A stretch of 64,000 nucleotides of DNA, taken from Druceiella hillmani. Lineage: Eukaryota; Arthropoda; Insecta; Lepidoptera; Hepialidae. A model generated the notes under the pieces. It worked only from the letters and a program-made list of their open reading frames with translations, did not search any database and was not told the DNA's origin. A program made the translations under genes and the position numbers. Below, one piece after another: positions 40,930-53,230 of the stretch (its first letter is position 1; every line of letters begins with the position of its first letter). Location: the NCBI GenBank assembly GCA_039881145.1, contig JAYKKI010000037.1, positions 21,791,501 to 21,855,500 on the forward strand, written 5' to 3'.

Positions 40930-43900
40930 TTGATTGAGATGAAAACATTATCCGAATTTAAATACCAGTTATTCTGGATTAGAATTAGAAATATTCATGG
41001 ATATTATAGACCAAGACTTATTCTATTACCCGATTAATATAATTTTTATTCCCGGATGTTGAAAAAATTTCGTAGTTTGCCAGCTAATAACACTCAAAAA
41101 GTTTTTGTCGTTTGACGTAAATATAGTAACTTGAAATTCAATGACAATATTTTTATATAAAGTGGAACCGAAAGTGAAATAACTGATTTGTATTTATTTT
41201 TTAAGAAACTTTTGATTGAAACATAATTTTTTAAGAATATTTTGTCCAATATTTCTAGACATTTTTAGTACTTACATTTTTAAGCATATCACCCACAATG
41301 AAAATACGATATAACGTTTGGTATTGCATAGAAAAATGGAAGGTAAAATCATGGAGTTCCTATCCTAAACGATAGACTGACCTTGCAAAATCCATTACGC
41401 ACTCCAATCTATGTCGAGAATGGCTACTGAAAAGCCAACTGAAACATGACCACGATAACTCTAGTGTGAAATAAGAAAAAAATTGTATAGTTATTGTTGA
41501 AAATGTTCCTTTCTCATTTATCGTTTTATGTAGTTTTGTTGCAACACCTGTAATAAAAATAAGCCTTGCAAAATAAATAGAAAAAAATAAATATTTTCAA
41601 TTTATTTGTTTTAAATTTTAAGACTTATAGTCTTTGTTTGAATTTTACTTTCTCAATATATTAATAAAATGTAGTCTAATATTTTATTATTTTTTTGAAT
41701 GCATGAAAATTCTGAAAAAAGGACAGTAGTTTTTCAAAATATCATTAATCCTTAAGTCGAATTGTTTTAACATGTTTTATTAGCTTTACTTGTATATATA
41801 TACTGCATATATGTAAGCTTGAAGGTAATGGAAATTTTGATCAAATTTTGACCCACTTCCTGACGTCAGAATCATTTAAAATTTTGCACACGTATTGAAA
41901 ACTATTTACAATACAATAATTAAATAAATAAAATTATAGTAAAACAAAAAAATAATAAAGACCTATTAATCTCAAAACAAAAAATTGTAGTGTTAAAAAA
42001 GAAAACTAAAAAGCACGCCTTAGCAGCAATATGGACCAAAAGATAAAAAATAATCTTTGAATATAAAGATTTTGGCCTAAAGCGAAAGAATGTATAACAA
42101 CTACGTAATATTTACTGTAAGTTTGGTTATATGATTTTGACTAGACATACAAATATTACGAATCACAGAACAAAAGTTATTTTATGAATCTACCTTATTG
42201 ATAAATACTAACAAAGACGAAAAATATTTATAGCATTTTAACAAACATGTTCATTTCTTACAGAAGATAATATCTGTCCCTGAGTTTCTGAAGTAAAGAA
42301 CTAAAATGTTTTATTCAGAAGATATTATTCAAAATTCTTAATTAGTTGTATAAATAGATATGTACTTTTGTAAAATGAATTATATAATATTCACCTTTGC
42401 TTTCATTACTTGGCGATAATAAATTTTAATTACGTACAAATATAACGCACGCGACTAATAACGCACGTGTTCATGCCGCATATGTTTACCGTTCCATTAA
42501 CCTGTAGACCCTTTTGTAGTAGACACTTTTGACCTTTGAACCTAAGTCACGTTTTGTTTGCTAATTTGTACGTTAAATATATAATATACATATATTTCTC
42601 TCTGTTTAAATTACCGTCTCATTAAGAATATATACGTAGCCTATATAAAGAAAAATGCGAATTAATGACTGAAAATGTTCCTTACAAATAAATCAGTCCT
42701 TTTTCCTCCTTTTAATGACTTTATATCGACTTTAAATAAAATAATAATGTATTTAATTTCATACTTCTAGTAATCTGTATTTGTAGTTTTAGAAATAGCC
42801 ATATCCTCTTTTTTACGCGTTAAATTTTTATATCATGATACATTATTTTGACACGTTCGCGTATTACAAAAATACAATTAATTTTGTGATGCTCATTTTT
42901 CAGAAATAACTTTACAAATGATCAAGTAATATTAATTATTTTAATAATTACTCTGTTGCTATGGAACACAAGCAGAACGCGCTCAGTTGTCATCAGCAGA
43001 ACAATAAAATCCTAGGGCCTAACGAAATAAAAAATATTTTGATCATACAGATGCCACGATATTAATTACTTTCTGGTTTTCAAAGAATAGAATTTCATTA
43101 ATTGGTGTTAACACTCGAGGGTGTTCTCCATTTTAGTCTCAGTTGTCTGTAAATTCGTATGAACATAAACTTTTCTTCTCCTTTTTTTGTATATTCAAAT
43201 ATATAAGCCAGCAAATTTCGTATAACGTGTGTCCTGTGATTTTAATCGGATTACAGTGCCATTTTTTTTAATTAATACCGACTTGCAACGAAAACAATTT
43301 GGTAAAATATTAATAAATAGTTCATTAGAAAGATATATTATAAATAGTTTATTACAAAGTTTTAAAACCTACCAATGCTATAGTGATTTTGATGAATTCA
43401 AAATTGACTAGTTGTTGACATAAAAATTTAGATCATTTCTTATGTATTTCTAATATAGAATTTTTGCAACTTTTGGATTAGGAGTAAATACAAGACAATC
43501 ATCAAAATTAACTAATAAAATAATTGGAATATTCTAAAGAACCCTAGAAATCATTATGACTTACATGATTTAAAAATTTTATCAAAATTTTCATTGCAGA
43601 GATTAGTATACAAGATTTTCTCGTTGAGATTAAATAATAAAGTAACCAAAAGCTATTAAAACCAGCATTTTACCGTGACGTCTTTGAAATAATTTTATAA
43701 AAGCTTTTTAAATTTGAAATTTTTTGTGTAAAATTAATAACTGATTATTTAAGTTTAATGCAAACTATATTGTTAACATGGTACTCGTAGCATTATATTT
43801 AAATGTCTCCACAATCATGAGAAAATAGAACTTGGCTCGAGTCACCCAATTCAATAGACATGACTTGATTGAGATAGAAATTCGGAGCATGTTATTTGAA

Positions 43901-44696
43901 TCGCAATGATCTACTCGTGATCTTAATGACTCGTGAGTCTTTTGAGACTCTTTAATAGAATAATAATTCGCGGGTTTTTTTTTAATTTATGACTTTTTGA
44001 AATGAATCTAACATGAAAAATTTAAAATTATTTGACCTAAAAAGGAATAATTTACAACGAACTATATCTGTTGTTAATAATAGATTTATTCAAAAGCGTA
44101 TTCTCGTCTAAAAAGATATTGTTATTTTGTTTAAATCGAAAGTCGAAAATGTTAAGAGTGGGTTTGCAACAACACATTTCTCAAATTAAGTACGAAAATT
44201 AGACAAAGATTGCAGGATAATCGTTTTAATTTCAGACATGTTAAAACTAGGACTTCGTGCTCCCGTGTATTACGCATCATCAAACTTCAGACCTAAAAGG
44301 TAAGCACGTTTGGAATATCGATAATATAACTTGTAAAACGCTGGCCTACTATTTTTAAGAGTGCGCTGACGAATTCAAGTTTTTTTTTATAATTTATATT
44401 TATGTCTCTGTTGAATGCTTTCATTTCTTCCTCAGCAGAAATTATGTTTCAATTTGATTAATATTATTCAAATGCGTGATCTTTCAATATTCAATTGATG
44501 ATCTAATCACTAAAACAATCAATGTAATTTTAGTGGTTCCTGTACAATGTTGTCAATAATTTTTCCGGTTACCTATTCCGAAATTTTCTTAGAGTGAAAT
44601 TTGTACGATACTTTTAAATATTTTCACGAATGCACGAATCTATCTCTACCTAGTTTTATATTTGTTTTATTTGTTTACTTGCCTTAGCGTATAAAA
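40930..44696. other. Intergenic; no gene seen
   Basis: No supported coding sequence. A patch at 41850-41905 (ttgacccacttcctgacgtc) recalls worn dispersed repeats. Around 43850-43950 are several short gactcgtgagtc-like palindromic motifs. Confidence 0.5.
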
Positions 44697-44870
44697 TTGA
44701 TCCAATGGCGGAATTATTACTACTACAGCAATATTTAACAGCCAACCGTAACACTAGTCAAACTCCACTCGGCCAGCGGCCGGAAATCGAACCCGAGTCC
44801 TCGCAGTGTACCTCATCGTTAAAGACCGTGTGAATTGTGATAAAACCAATACACCACGGCGACGACAACA
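44697..44870 (-). mobile_element. tRNA-derived SINE, copy 2
   Basis: On the minus strand: gtcgtcgccgtggtgtattg, then a 63-bp A-to-B spacing, ctcgggttcgatttcc (identical to copy 1 over these 16 bases), ggccgctggccgagtgg, tttgactagtgttacggttg and gctgt. The order and spacing match copy 1 at 24590. Here the A box is a full match to the consensus. Copy 2 lacks a (TA)n tail, so the two copies together define the family's body. Confidence 0.82.
44782..44856 (-). promoter_or_regulatory. Internal RNA polymerase III promoter of SINE copy 2
   Basis: A box tggtgtattgg at 44856-44846 (minus strand) fits TRGYNNANNGG completely. B box ggttcgatttcc at 44793-44782 is the same as in copy 1. Confidence 0.68.
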
Positions 44871-45340
44871 CTTTTCCTAATTATCTTAACTCAACAAGTC
44901 ACAACAAAGAATTATTGATATATAAATTACGTAACCTCTCAGCAACTGGTGGAAAATTGATATATTCATACCTGTACCAACTTGATAAATCTTGAACCTT
45001 TGTTGACATTCCGTACGGCGCCGAAAATTCGTTCGAAGTATATTATAGTATTTTGTATAATATTTTAGGAATGTATATCCTTATTTCTTTTTACACGAAA
45101 ATTTCATTAAAACTCTGACACTCCTGAAACTTTCTGACATTGCTTAAACACCATGTGAGATAATTTTAAATTAAAATTTCGGGAATTATTAAAATCGCAA
45201 AGGTTTCCATCATTTTAAAAGAGAAAATCCTCTGCGTAACTAACAATAATAACAGTCCAAATGACTTTCGGGTTTTCATAGATTTACTCTAAGCATTGTT
45301 AATATATGAAATGAACCCAGTTACATAACTAAAATGACAA

Positions 45341-45355
45341 TATATATATATATAT

Positions 45356-45451
<96 letters not shown>
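45341..45451. repeat. (TA)n microsatellite with a 28-bp higher-order period
   Basis: C interruptions fall at 45359, 45367, 45387, 45395, 45415 and 45423, that is alternating 8 and 20 bp, giving three copies of a 28-bp unit. The tract is bounded by gacaata on the left and tattgtc on the right, an inverted pair. Confidence 0.92.
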
Positions 45452-45454
<3 letters not shown>

Positions 45455-45642
45455 CGCATGTGTCTTCGAATAAAGAATATGCTCAAAGAAATTAAGCTTG
45501 CTTAAAATTTGTAGAAGTGCCGAATAAAATTTTAAAATATAAAGGAAGGGAAATTTATTGAATATTACGAAGAATGTAAATTCTGTAAACAAAGCGTTAC
45601 ATCCACGTGTACTTAACTGCACGTATAAATTGTACATTATTG

Positions 45643-45674
45643 AGATATTTATTGATCCACATCAATAAATATCT
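45643..45674. repeat. Perfect inverted repeat, 14-bp arms
   Basis: agatatttattgat at 45643-45656 pairs exactly with 45661-45674 around the loop ccac. Confidence 0.7.
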
Positions 45675-46369
45675 TGATTTATTTTGTCTTAAGGTCATAA
45701 TCATATAATTTTTTAAGAAAGTTTTCCGTATCTTGTGCAAACTGCAATATTACTTATATGATGTCAATTTATTTTATCCTTTACATTTTCGAATTCAAAC
45801 GAAATTAATCATTCGTTTCCCGGTTACCTCAATCCATATACAGTAATTCAAATTTTAATCTTTCACACCTGTATCCGATGGAAAATATCTCATGTTTGGG
45901 AAACCAAACATTTGCATGTAATTAATAGTTAATTGCATAATTTAAATGAACCCTATAAGCCATGCAAGTTATCAGCACAATTCATTTTTTCAATAAAGCT
46001 ATGGCTTAGTCATGTAATTATGTGCATGTACCTATTCCCAATTAAATTTAAAAATATTTATTTAAAAGTTCACTTCATTGTGAAATAAAAAAAGCGGGAC
46101 AATTTATATACATTTATTAAAATTTTTTTAAGTTAACGAAAACGAAAAAGTGACAACAGCAAAAAGTTATGTACACACTTAAGCACATAAACATTCAATA
46201 TTATAGAGTATTTTTATCCTGCCATTTATAAACATTAATATTATATTCGCCTTGAAAATACATCGTTTAACATGTCTTTTAGAGGTATAAAAATATTGTG
46301 ATTATATTAAAAATTATAGTTTACGAATCGTTGTTATAATAATTTGGTAAATTTTTAATATTTTTTTTA

Positions 46370-46910
46370 ATTCGGCTTTAGAAGGGAGGAGGAATATTTT
46401 GTTGACATTTTCTATAATATCTCTAGAACTACCTTACCTGAAATCCTGAAAAATAGTTTTAGAAGCGTTATAACTATTTATTGCTCTTTCAAATAATAGC
46501 CCACGCGCTACGTTAAATGAAAAAGAAAACTTCAATTATTCCATTTGCCCTTTCTGAAATTATCCTGTTAATATATTTAAGTGTACTTATTGAGAAATAT
46601 GCCCTTTAATATGCTTTATTGTTATGCCAAATTCAACTTTCGGTGTGAAAAGTTTTATGAAAAAATTTGTGGATATTTTCAGCAATATCTTTAGAAATAT
46701 CTCACATTGAATTAAAAAATAAATAGTTTTTCGAACACGCCTTTTCCATTAGAAAGTGTACACGAATTAAAAAAAAATTAATTTGATTACTTTATTTGCC
46801 TCATCAGAAAAATTTCATATAAATATTTTGGAGTGCTATTTGAAAGTGTGGTTAAAATATATGCAAATTACTGTACTTTATTGTTGTAGTAAATTGCAAT
46901 TTCTACATTA
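46370..46910. repeat. Old tandem duplication, period about 266 bp
   Basis: Landmarks recur in order about 262-268 bp apart: ttcggc (46373) and ttcggt (46639); gacattttctataatatctc (46404) and gatattttcagcaatatctt (46672); tttattgttatgccaaatt (46615) and tttattgttgtagtaaatt (46877). Identity is modest, so the duplication is old. No coding function is apparent. Confidence 0.6.
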
Positions 46911-48499
46911 GGCTTTCGTAATTACAAAACCTTATTTTGTTTAAGCTTAAAACTTATATTATGCTTAATAATATTCACTAGAACGTATTTATTTAGAAAA
47001 CAAATATTTACAATTTTTATTAAACTAATATTTTGGATGAATACACATTTCAAGTCTCTCTTGTAAATTGAAAAAATTCAAAAAAATTGAGCTCATTTCT
47101 TCCATTAAGGTTTTTATGTGTTTCAAATAGTTTTTGTTAAAGAATAATGGTATCCTTTTGAAACTAACAGTCGTAGTTTAATGTCATCACCATATCATAA
47201 ATTAAATTATGGAATAAATATTTATGCATGATTCCACAAAGAACTATGCATGTTTTGGTAGCAAAAACTGCATTTCTAAGCTTTTAAAATTACGTTTTTG
47301 CCCGCATACTCAGCTTAGGAAACCGACCCAGCAAATGAGCTGTGTGACTGTCTATCTATACAAGTGTATACAAGTGTAAATTCAACTCATTGACTCATAT
47401 TGCCTCGCTTGACATTTGCAACCGCACTTGCGCTTACTCAAGCTCTCGTATTGTTCTAACGATATCTATTTACATACTTATGATTTACAAAATAAATAAT
47501 ATCAATTTGTACGGAAATATACTAGTTACTTTCACGAAAAGTGAGAAAGAAGTCTCAACACATATTGATACAGACCATTTAGTGCAAGGTATGGAACACT
47601 TCAAGGTTTAAAATTGTAGTTACATTTATTTTAAGAGTTACATTTATTTTAAAGAGTTACTACTGTAATTTTCTCCCCTAGAGTTCCCTGATAAACTCCA
47701 AGAGTTGGCTAATTCCATTTTAATACATATGCAAAATATTAGCTAAATATTAAATTATGAGTTACAGGTCGATCGGTCGTTAGATTAATTATAACCTGTT
47801 TGATAACTTTTAAAATATTTATTATATTTTCACTCCCGTGAAATATATACTGGAAAATATATTTACACAATGAGAAATAGAAATCTATGTAAATTTAAAT
47901 GTTTGTATTTAAGTAAATAACTAAAAAAGCCTCACAGCGCGAGATTTTCTAATTTTATTCATGTTTTAATAGTTATTATTGGTGTTATAACTTAATTGCA
48001 TTTTTTTTAACTTAATAATGTAATGGATTCACGTGATTTCCTTCACAATATTCTTTTAAGTTCTAGTTTCCGTTGTTACAAGTATTTGTTTCCATATTTA
48101 CATTTTATAAGTAACTAAATGTATTAACATACGTTTAGTGCAAATTATTTTTTAAATTATAAAAAATAATTATATTTCTGATGTGCGAAACAAATGTAGT
48201 TCTGGAATAATTTCAAATTTGATTTTCCTACAACCAAAATGTTTGTGAGGAAAATAATAATCATAAACGGACACGTGAGTAGTTGTATAAGTCAAATTAT
48301 ATTAAATCATTTCGTTTGTTTTTTTTTTGAGGTCCCGATAACCAAATATATCCTATTTTTTTCAAAGTGTTTGTATATTCTCATATATCTCAGCAATTTT
48401 TTGGAGTTCATAGTTCTGATCAAATTTCTCTCGATAAATTTCCAGATTCCACAATATCACTCAACTCCTTAACTAAGTATGCCCAAATAATAAATTTCA
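46911..48499. other. Intergenic; no gene seen
   Basis: Short frames (for example 47390-47611 and 48239-48472) have no domains; the second is hydrophobic by composition only. Confidence 0.5.
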
Positions 48500-48907
48500 A
48501 TGAGATTCCAGCAAGGAAGTTTTAGTGTGATGAAAAGTCAAAAAAATCTTTTCGATTTCGAATATTATACCAATAGTCTTCAAATATCAGACCGTAAAAT
48601 ACTTGACCTAAAAATCTCAAGTGAAGAGTTTACAATGCCAAAAAGGTCAATGGGTTATCATTCGCTAAAGTCAATTACGCTTATAGTCTTTTACGATATC
48701 CACCTACTCTCTTGTTACTCGGCAGAAGATAATAATTCTAATTTGTATACGGTTATGATGAGGATTGTACCAACTATCCTTGCATTACATATTAATGAAG
48801 CCACATTAAACATAAATAGAATTAAACAAGTTAATGTGGATTCAAGGACACATTCTGAATGTATTTTTGATAAACGTAATGATATGTTAGGACACATCTC
48901 TTCTTAA
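48500..48907 (+). CDS. Unrecognised 135-codon open frame
   Basis: The ATG at 48500 (MRFQQGSF) leads an open frame ending at a TAA at 48905-48907; a second ATG follows at 48530. The first half is polar and charged (KILDLKISSEEF). A stretch of moderate hydrophobicity occurs at residues 55-72 and another near 87-98 (the second containing IVPTILALHI), and the C-terminus is basic and acidic in turn (FDKRNDMLG). I recognise no family. The length is at the edge of what chance gives at this base composition. There is no clear promoter, splice site or poly(A) signal that I can tie to it. It may be an exon, a relic of an unrecognised mobile element, or chance. Confidence 0.22.
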   Translation: MRFQQGSFSVMKSQKNLFDFEYYTNSLQISDRKILDLKISSEEFTMPKRSMGYHSLKSITLIVFYDIHLLSCYSAEDNNSNLYTVMMRIVPTILALHINEATLNINRIKQVNVDSRTHSECIFDKRNDMLGHISS

Positions 48908-49512
48908 AGGACTTCTCTTTTAAGTGCTTCACTTCAAATCATTTGACTAATTTTACTTTAAATCTTAGCACGAACCACAAACATGGAAGATATTGGTATT
49001 TTATTTTGTAAGAACATTTGAAATTATCGAAGTAGGACATTTTTTAGTATACTTGAAGATTCCAATTTTTCATAAACAACGGTAGCAGAGACGTTTTAAT
49101 ACATCATTCTTTTTTTACTAATTTTTAAATTTGTTTTGATCTTCTTTTCATATGCACGAATTGTTGCTAAAAGTAAATTAGTTCAATATAACTTTGAAAG
49201 GTAACGAACTTTATCCTTCCAGAAACTTAAATATATAAAATAAAGTTCAGTAAATTAAAGGTTTTGATTTTAAAGACTTCAGAAGGAACACGTGTCAGAA
49301 CATGGGTGATTAAAGCTTCTCTCAATCGAATAAATTAACAGTAGTACTGAACTACGATGTCTAGCTTCATCACTCTATTATTATGTGAATAGAAAATAAT
49401 TTCCTATAATTAACTGTTTATTATACTCATATATGAGGCTAAAAGTTAAATGTGCCCTGCGAGATGATAGGAGGGTGCTACATCATAAAATAGTTGTTAG
49501 CGGAGAAATAAA

Positions 49513-49618
<106 letters not shown>

Positions 49619-49679
49619 GATATATGGAGCCATTTGATTCTCCTTCCGGATATATATTATCGAAATTAACAACGCCAAG

Positions 49680-49810
49680 GGGAAAATTGGAGTAGTGCGG
49701 GAGGGTAGGTGCTTAATAAGAAACCTAAATGCGTGTAAACGCGTGACGACGTTGACGATGACGTTGCTCGTCTTTCGTACATAATTTTTGTTAAGTGTTT
49801 TATGTATTTC
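49680..49810. repeat. Dispersed repeat family, copy C
   Basis: Contains attggagtagtgcgggaggg, taggtgcttaataagaaacc, taaatgcgtgtaaacgcgtg, gacgttgctcgtctttcg and acataatttttgttaagtg in the order seen in copies A and B. Confidence 0.6.
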
Positions 49811-50834
49811 ATGTAAGCTTACTTTATTTCCCCATTTTTTTTTATACATTTGAATCTGTTGTAAATTTCAAATAAATTTTGTCATCATGCTGTCATTACC
49901 TCTCATTCTATGTTTTTGAGCATGTGACAGTTGTAGCACGCAATTTATTAAAAAATCCTTGCACAATGGTGTAAATAAAAAATACGCAAAAAATTACGCA
50001 GCCATGAAAATATATCAAATAAATATGTAATTGTAATCTGATTTCTACGTTAAACATTATTGACAATACGCTTAAAATTTAATAGTAAGTATTTCCTCAA
50101 GGTGAAACTGTTACTGAAACTTATTTTAATTTTAGCCCTTTTCAACCAGAATGCTGGTTTATTTGCCTATTTATTATTACATGAAATAATATATTTTATT
50201 AAGACGTTACGGTCCTGCAATTCAATGTTTTCATATATTTATCTACGGCTAGATGCTTTTAGACTTTCTTAAGCCAAACTAGGAACCCTTACAATATCGC
50301 CATGTACTTCTGCCTATCTATCCATCTATATGTCATGTCCACTTTCTTCGCAGAGTGTTAGTGTTAAAAAGCGGAAATTCAGCATGGTTACCTGCAAAAT
50401 TATAAAATAAGATATTTTAAAAAGATTTTTAGCATACCTCTCCTACATTTAAAGGGGGGGGGGGGTAATTTTTGTTGAATATTCCATTTTGTAGGGTATC
50501 GTCGAACAGTTCCTTCAGAAATATTGCGGATATGATCCCTTTACAAAATAGTAAACTATAAAGGGGTCATATTAGAGTTCCGTGTCCTGGCCACCTACAA
50601 GCTATACCGTTAATTTTAATATAAGAAAAGTGTTTATAATCGTGGCATTGCACCATATACCATATAGCACAATATAACACAATCAAAGAAATAATCTCAC
50701 AGTTAAGTGGGCTCTACTATGTTACGAGCAATAGTCGACCAATTTATCACATGTAATTGAGTTTGTCAAAAGTTCATACAACTGAGTTAAATCAACTGCA
50801 AAAATAACTTTGTATTTTAAAATATGTACTTATT
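49811..50834. other. Intergenic; contains a 12-base G run
   Basis: Apart from the poly(G) run at 50454-50465 nothing is recognised. A 70-codon frame at 50060-50272 has no domain. Confidence 0.45.
50454..50465. repeat. Poly(G) run of 12
   Basis: Twelve consecutive G in a region that is otherwise strongly AT-rich. Confidence 0.95.
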
Positions 50835-50975
50835 ACTAGCTGTGCTTACGACTTCGTTCGCGAGTAATTAGGATAATTTTTTTTTATCTTGTATTTTTCT
50901 TCTGGATATATGCTATTACCATACCAAATTTCATTAAAATCTGTTTAGATTTTGCGTGATACCCGTACAAATTAC
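50835..50975 (+). repeat. Dispersed insect-type repeat, nearly whole short copy
   Basis: Begins actagctgtgcttacgactt, then cgttcgcgag. About 90 bp later is taccaaatttcattaaaatc, then tgtttagattttgcgtgat. This pairing of an actagctgt...gacttcg...cgcg head with a ccaaatttcat...aaaatc...ttttgcgtga tail is a signature that I know from abundant non-autonomous repeats in several insect orders. Other fragments in the window lie at 20700, 37719 and 52988. Confidence 0.7.
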
Positions 50976-52200
50976 CATACTAAAATAAGAAAAAATATGA
51001 GGAAATGGAATATGCAAAAACGTTTTTGCAAACTTTCCCAGGAGACGTTAAAGATATGGTTCACGATATTGATAAGGTAAACAATAAATATACAAACATT
51101 GTTTGAGAATTTAATTTAATTGTAACTTTATTGAAAGCAATCACCCAAATCTCTAAAAATGTATTGCAAAATGAAACTTAATGCCGGAAAAGGGAAAATT
51201 CTACCTCTTAAAATATTGGATATTTTTTTATTTTCCTTACTTATAGGCTCTATCAATTTCGTAACATCTCATTCGTAACATTAAATATGCCTGTACATGC
51301 TTCTCTACCTCTTTTCAGAGAGGTTTGCGTTCGCAAAAAGAGTAAGTTTCATCCGGGTTGCGTAGAGGAGATACAATATTGATGTTCGCCTTTACTTCCA
51401 TACATATGAATTAAAACATGGATATGTGCCCTCGTTTTAACTTATTTTCTTTTTATTGTTTGGTAGGTCACTATTCCGTCTCTAGTTATAAAAGTTATAA
51501 AACTAAAGTGCCAATAAATAAAGAAAAATATCTTGACGCTGATTAAAATACAAAAATGGTATTTTTAAATGTCTTCAACTGTTAACAAAATACTATTTTC
51601 TGCATCGAGTATGAATTAGACTTGAGATGCAGTTAACAAGGGAACTTGAACATAAATGTAAGAGACATTTATATTAAAGCTAACTAACTAAAAGAATAAC
51701 GAAACACTTCTATGAGAATGGGTATATAACCATTTTTTTAATATTTGTATCTGAGCAAGTTTCGATTTGTAAAAAAAGATTACTTAATACAAGTTTCGGG
51801 ATGATTTGACTGAAATAAAGTATGTAAAAAAATCTTTATAACGTACTGACGCTAGATCCGTGACTTAAAACGTAATTATTCTTAATTATATAAAAGAAAT
51901 TATACCACCCGTTTGTAAATCGAGGAAACAAGCGGGCTCAGAACTGATAAATCAAATAAAAGTGTAAATAGCGGAAATGCCACTAAATAAAAAAAAAAAT
52001 TCTTAACCTTTAAAAATAATATTGAAATCTGAACGAATATATTGTCGAGTTAAATAAATTATATTTTCGAATTGAATAAATTATAAAAGAAAAAATATTT
52101 CAATAAATTGATCTTTGCGTTTTAAAGAAAACAAATATCTACCTTTTATAATTTCTCGCAACTAACGAAAATTCTTCTTCTGTCTAAACAATTTTATTTA
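50976..52200. other. Intergenic; no gene seen
   Basis: No open frame or repeat of note. Confidence 0.45.
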
Positions 52201-52225
52201 CTGACCTTGACAATACAGAACGGGG

Positions 52226-52279
52226 ATCTGGTAGTCATCTGCTGCTCTACCAGATGATGACCTCAAGGGGTTGTTGAGG
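52226..52279. other. Two adjacent short hairpins in a GC-richer patch
   Basis: atctggtag (52226-52234) pairs with ctaccagat (52247-52255), and cctcaa (52261-52266) with ttgagg (52274-52279). Flanking sequence is GC-richer than the surroundings. It could be a small structured RNA or simply a worn element; there is no supporting promoter. Confidence 0.3.
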
Positions 52280-52987
52280 ATGTAGGATCTTGATAAAATT
52301 AAGTCCCCAGTTATGTACATTTCTTTTTTGTCCCGATTTAAAATATGTAGTTTTATCTTCATCGATAAGGGTTTAATTTTAAATATATAACGTAGGAATT
52401 AAACTTGAATATATTTGAACTGATGTTATTAATAAAATAATATAGCTAGCTTCAAAATATCTTACCTTTTATTTGTGAAATAAATAAAAGGAACATATTG
52501 GAAATTTCTGATATGACATAATCCGACTGTTTTTTTTTTTACCCCTAAATATTTATGGCAGGTGCCGATTCAAATCCCATCAAATTATGACGTTTATAAA
52601 TCGATTTCTTTAACTATAAGTTATAAATCATCAAAAATAATGTTTTTTTTAAAATTAGATATCCAAAATTAACAGAAATAAATATGAATTACAATGATAA
52701 TTGTTAGAAATTGTGGTTCTTTCCGACTAAATAATTTTCTTTAATTTTTAAAAAAATTTATAATTTGCAATAACTCAAAACTCATAGATCTAATTCAGAT
52801 TATTGGTTTCAAATTTCATCTCCCTAATGTCAATAAAACAATTTTGAAATATTTAAAGTATTTTGCTCTTATTATAATTCCATTTAAACATTAATCAATG
52901 AAAATATATGTTTTTGGAAAACTTCAATTTATTATGTCATGTGCATTATTTCTTACTCCTGTAAATTCACTAAAATTTTACTTTGAA

Positions 52988-53230
52988 CTAGCTGTGGCCA
53001 CGATGTCGTTTGGATATCTGTCTATAGACAAAATTAACGGTATGGTTAATAGACATAATATCACCTAATATAAAATTATAAAAGTTAACTTTTTTAAATA
53101 GCTACGCTTTGTGTTCGAACATTAAATGGCCATATCTTCTTTTTAGTTGGTCAGTTGTGATAAAATATAGCTTATGTATTACCTAGATTCAACAAAATCC
53201 ACTAGTAAAATTTGTTTAGAAATCCTTTTA
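52988..53230 (+). repeat. Worn copy of the dispersed insect-type repeat
   Basis: The head actagctgtggccacgatgt, then cgtttgg, is clear at 52988-53013. The later segment tagcttatgtattacctaga, then ttcaacaaaatccactag, near 53168-53210 resembles the middle of the same repeat class, but the tail is not certain. Confidence 0.5.

Noticed and set aside
45289..45637. Two overlapping minus-strand frames of 65 and 102 codons
   Set aside because: Both run through the (TA)n tract at 45341-45451 and owe their length to it.
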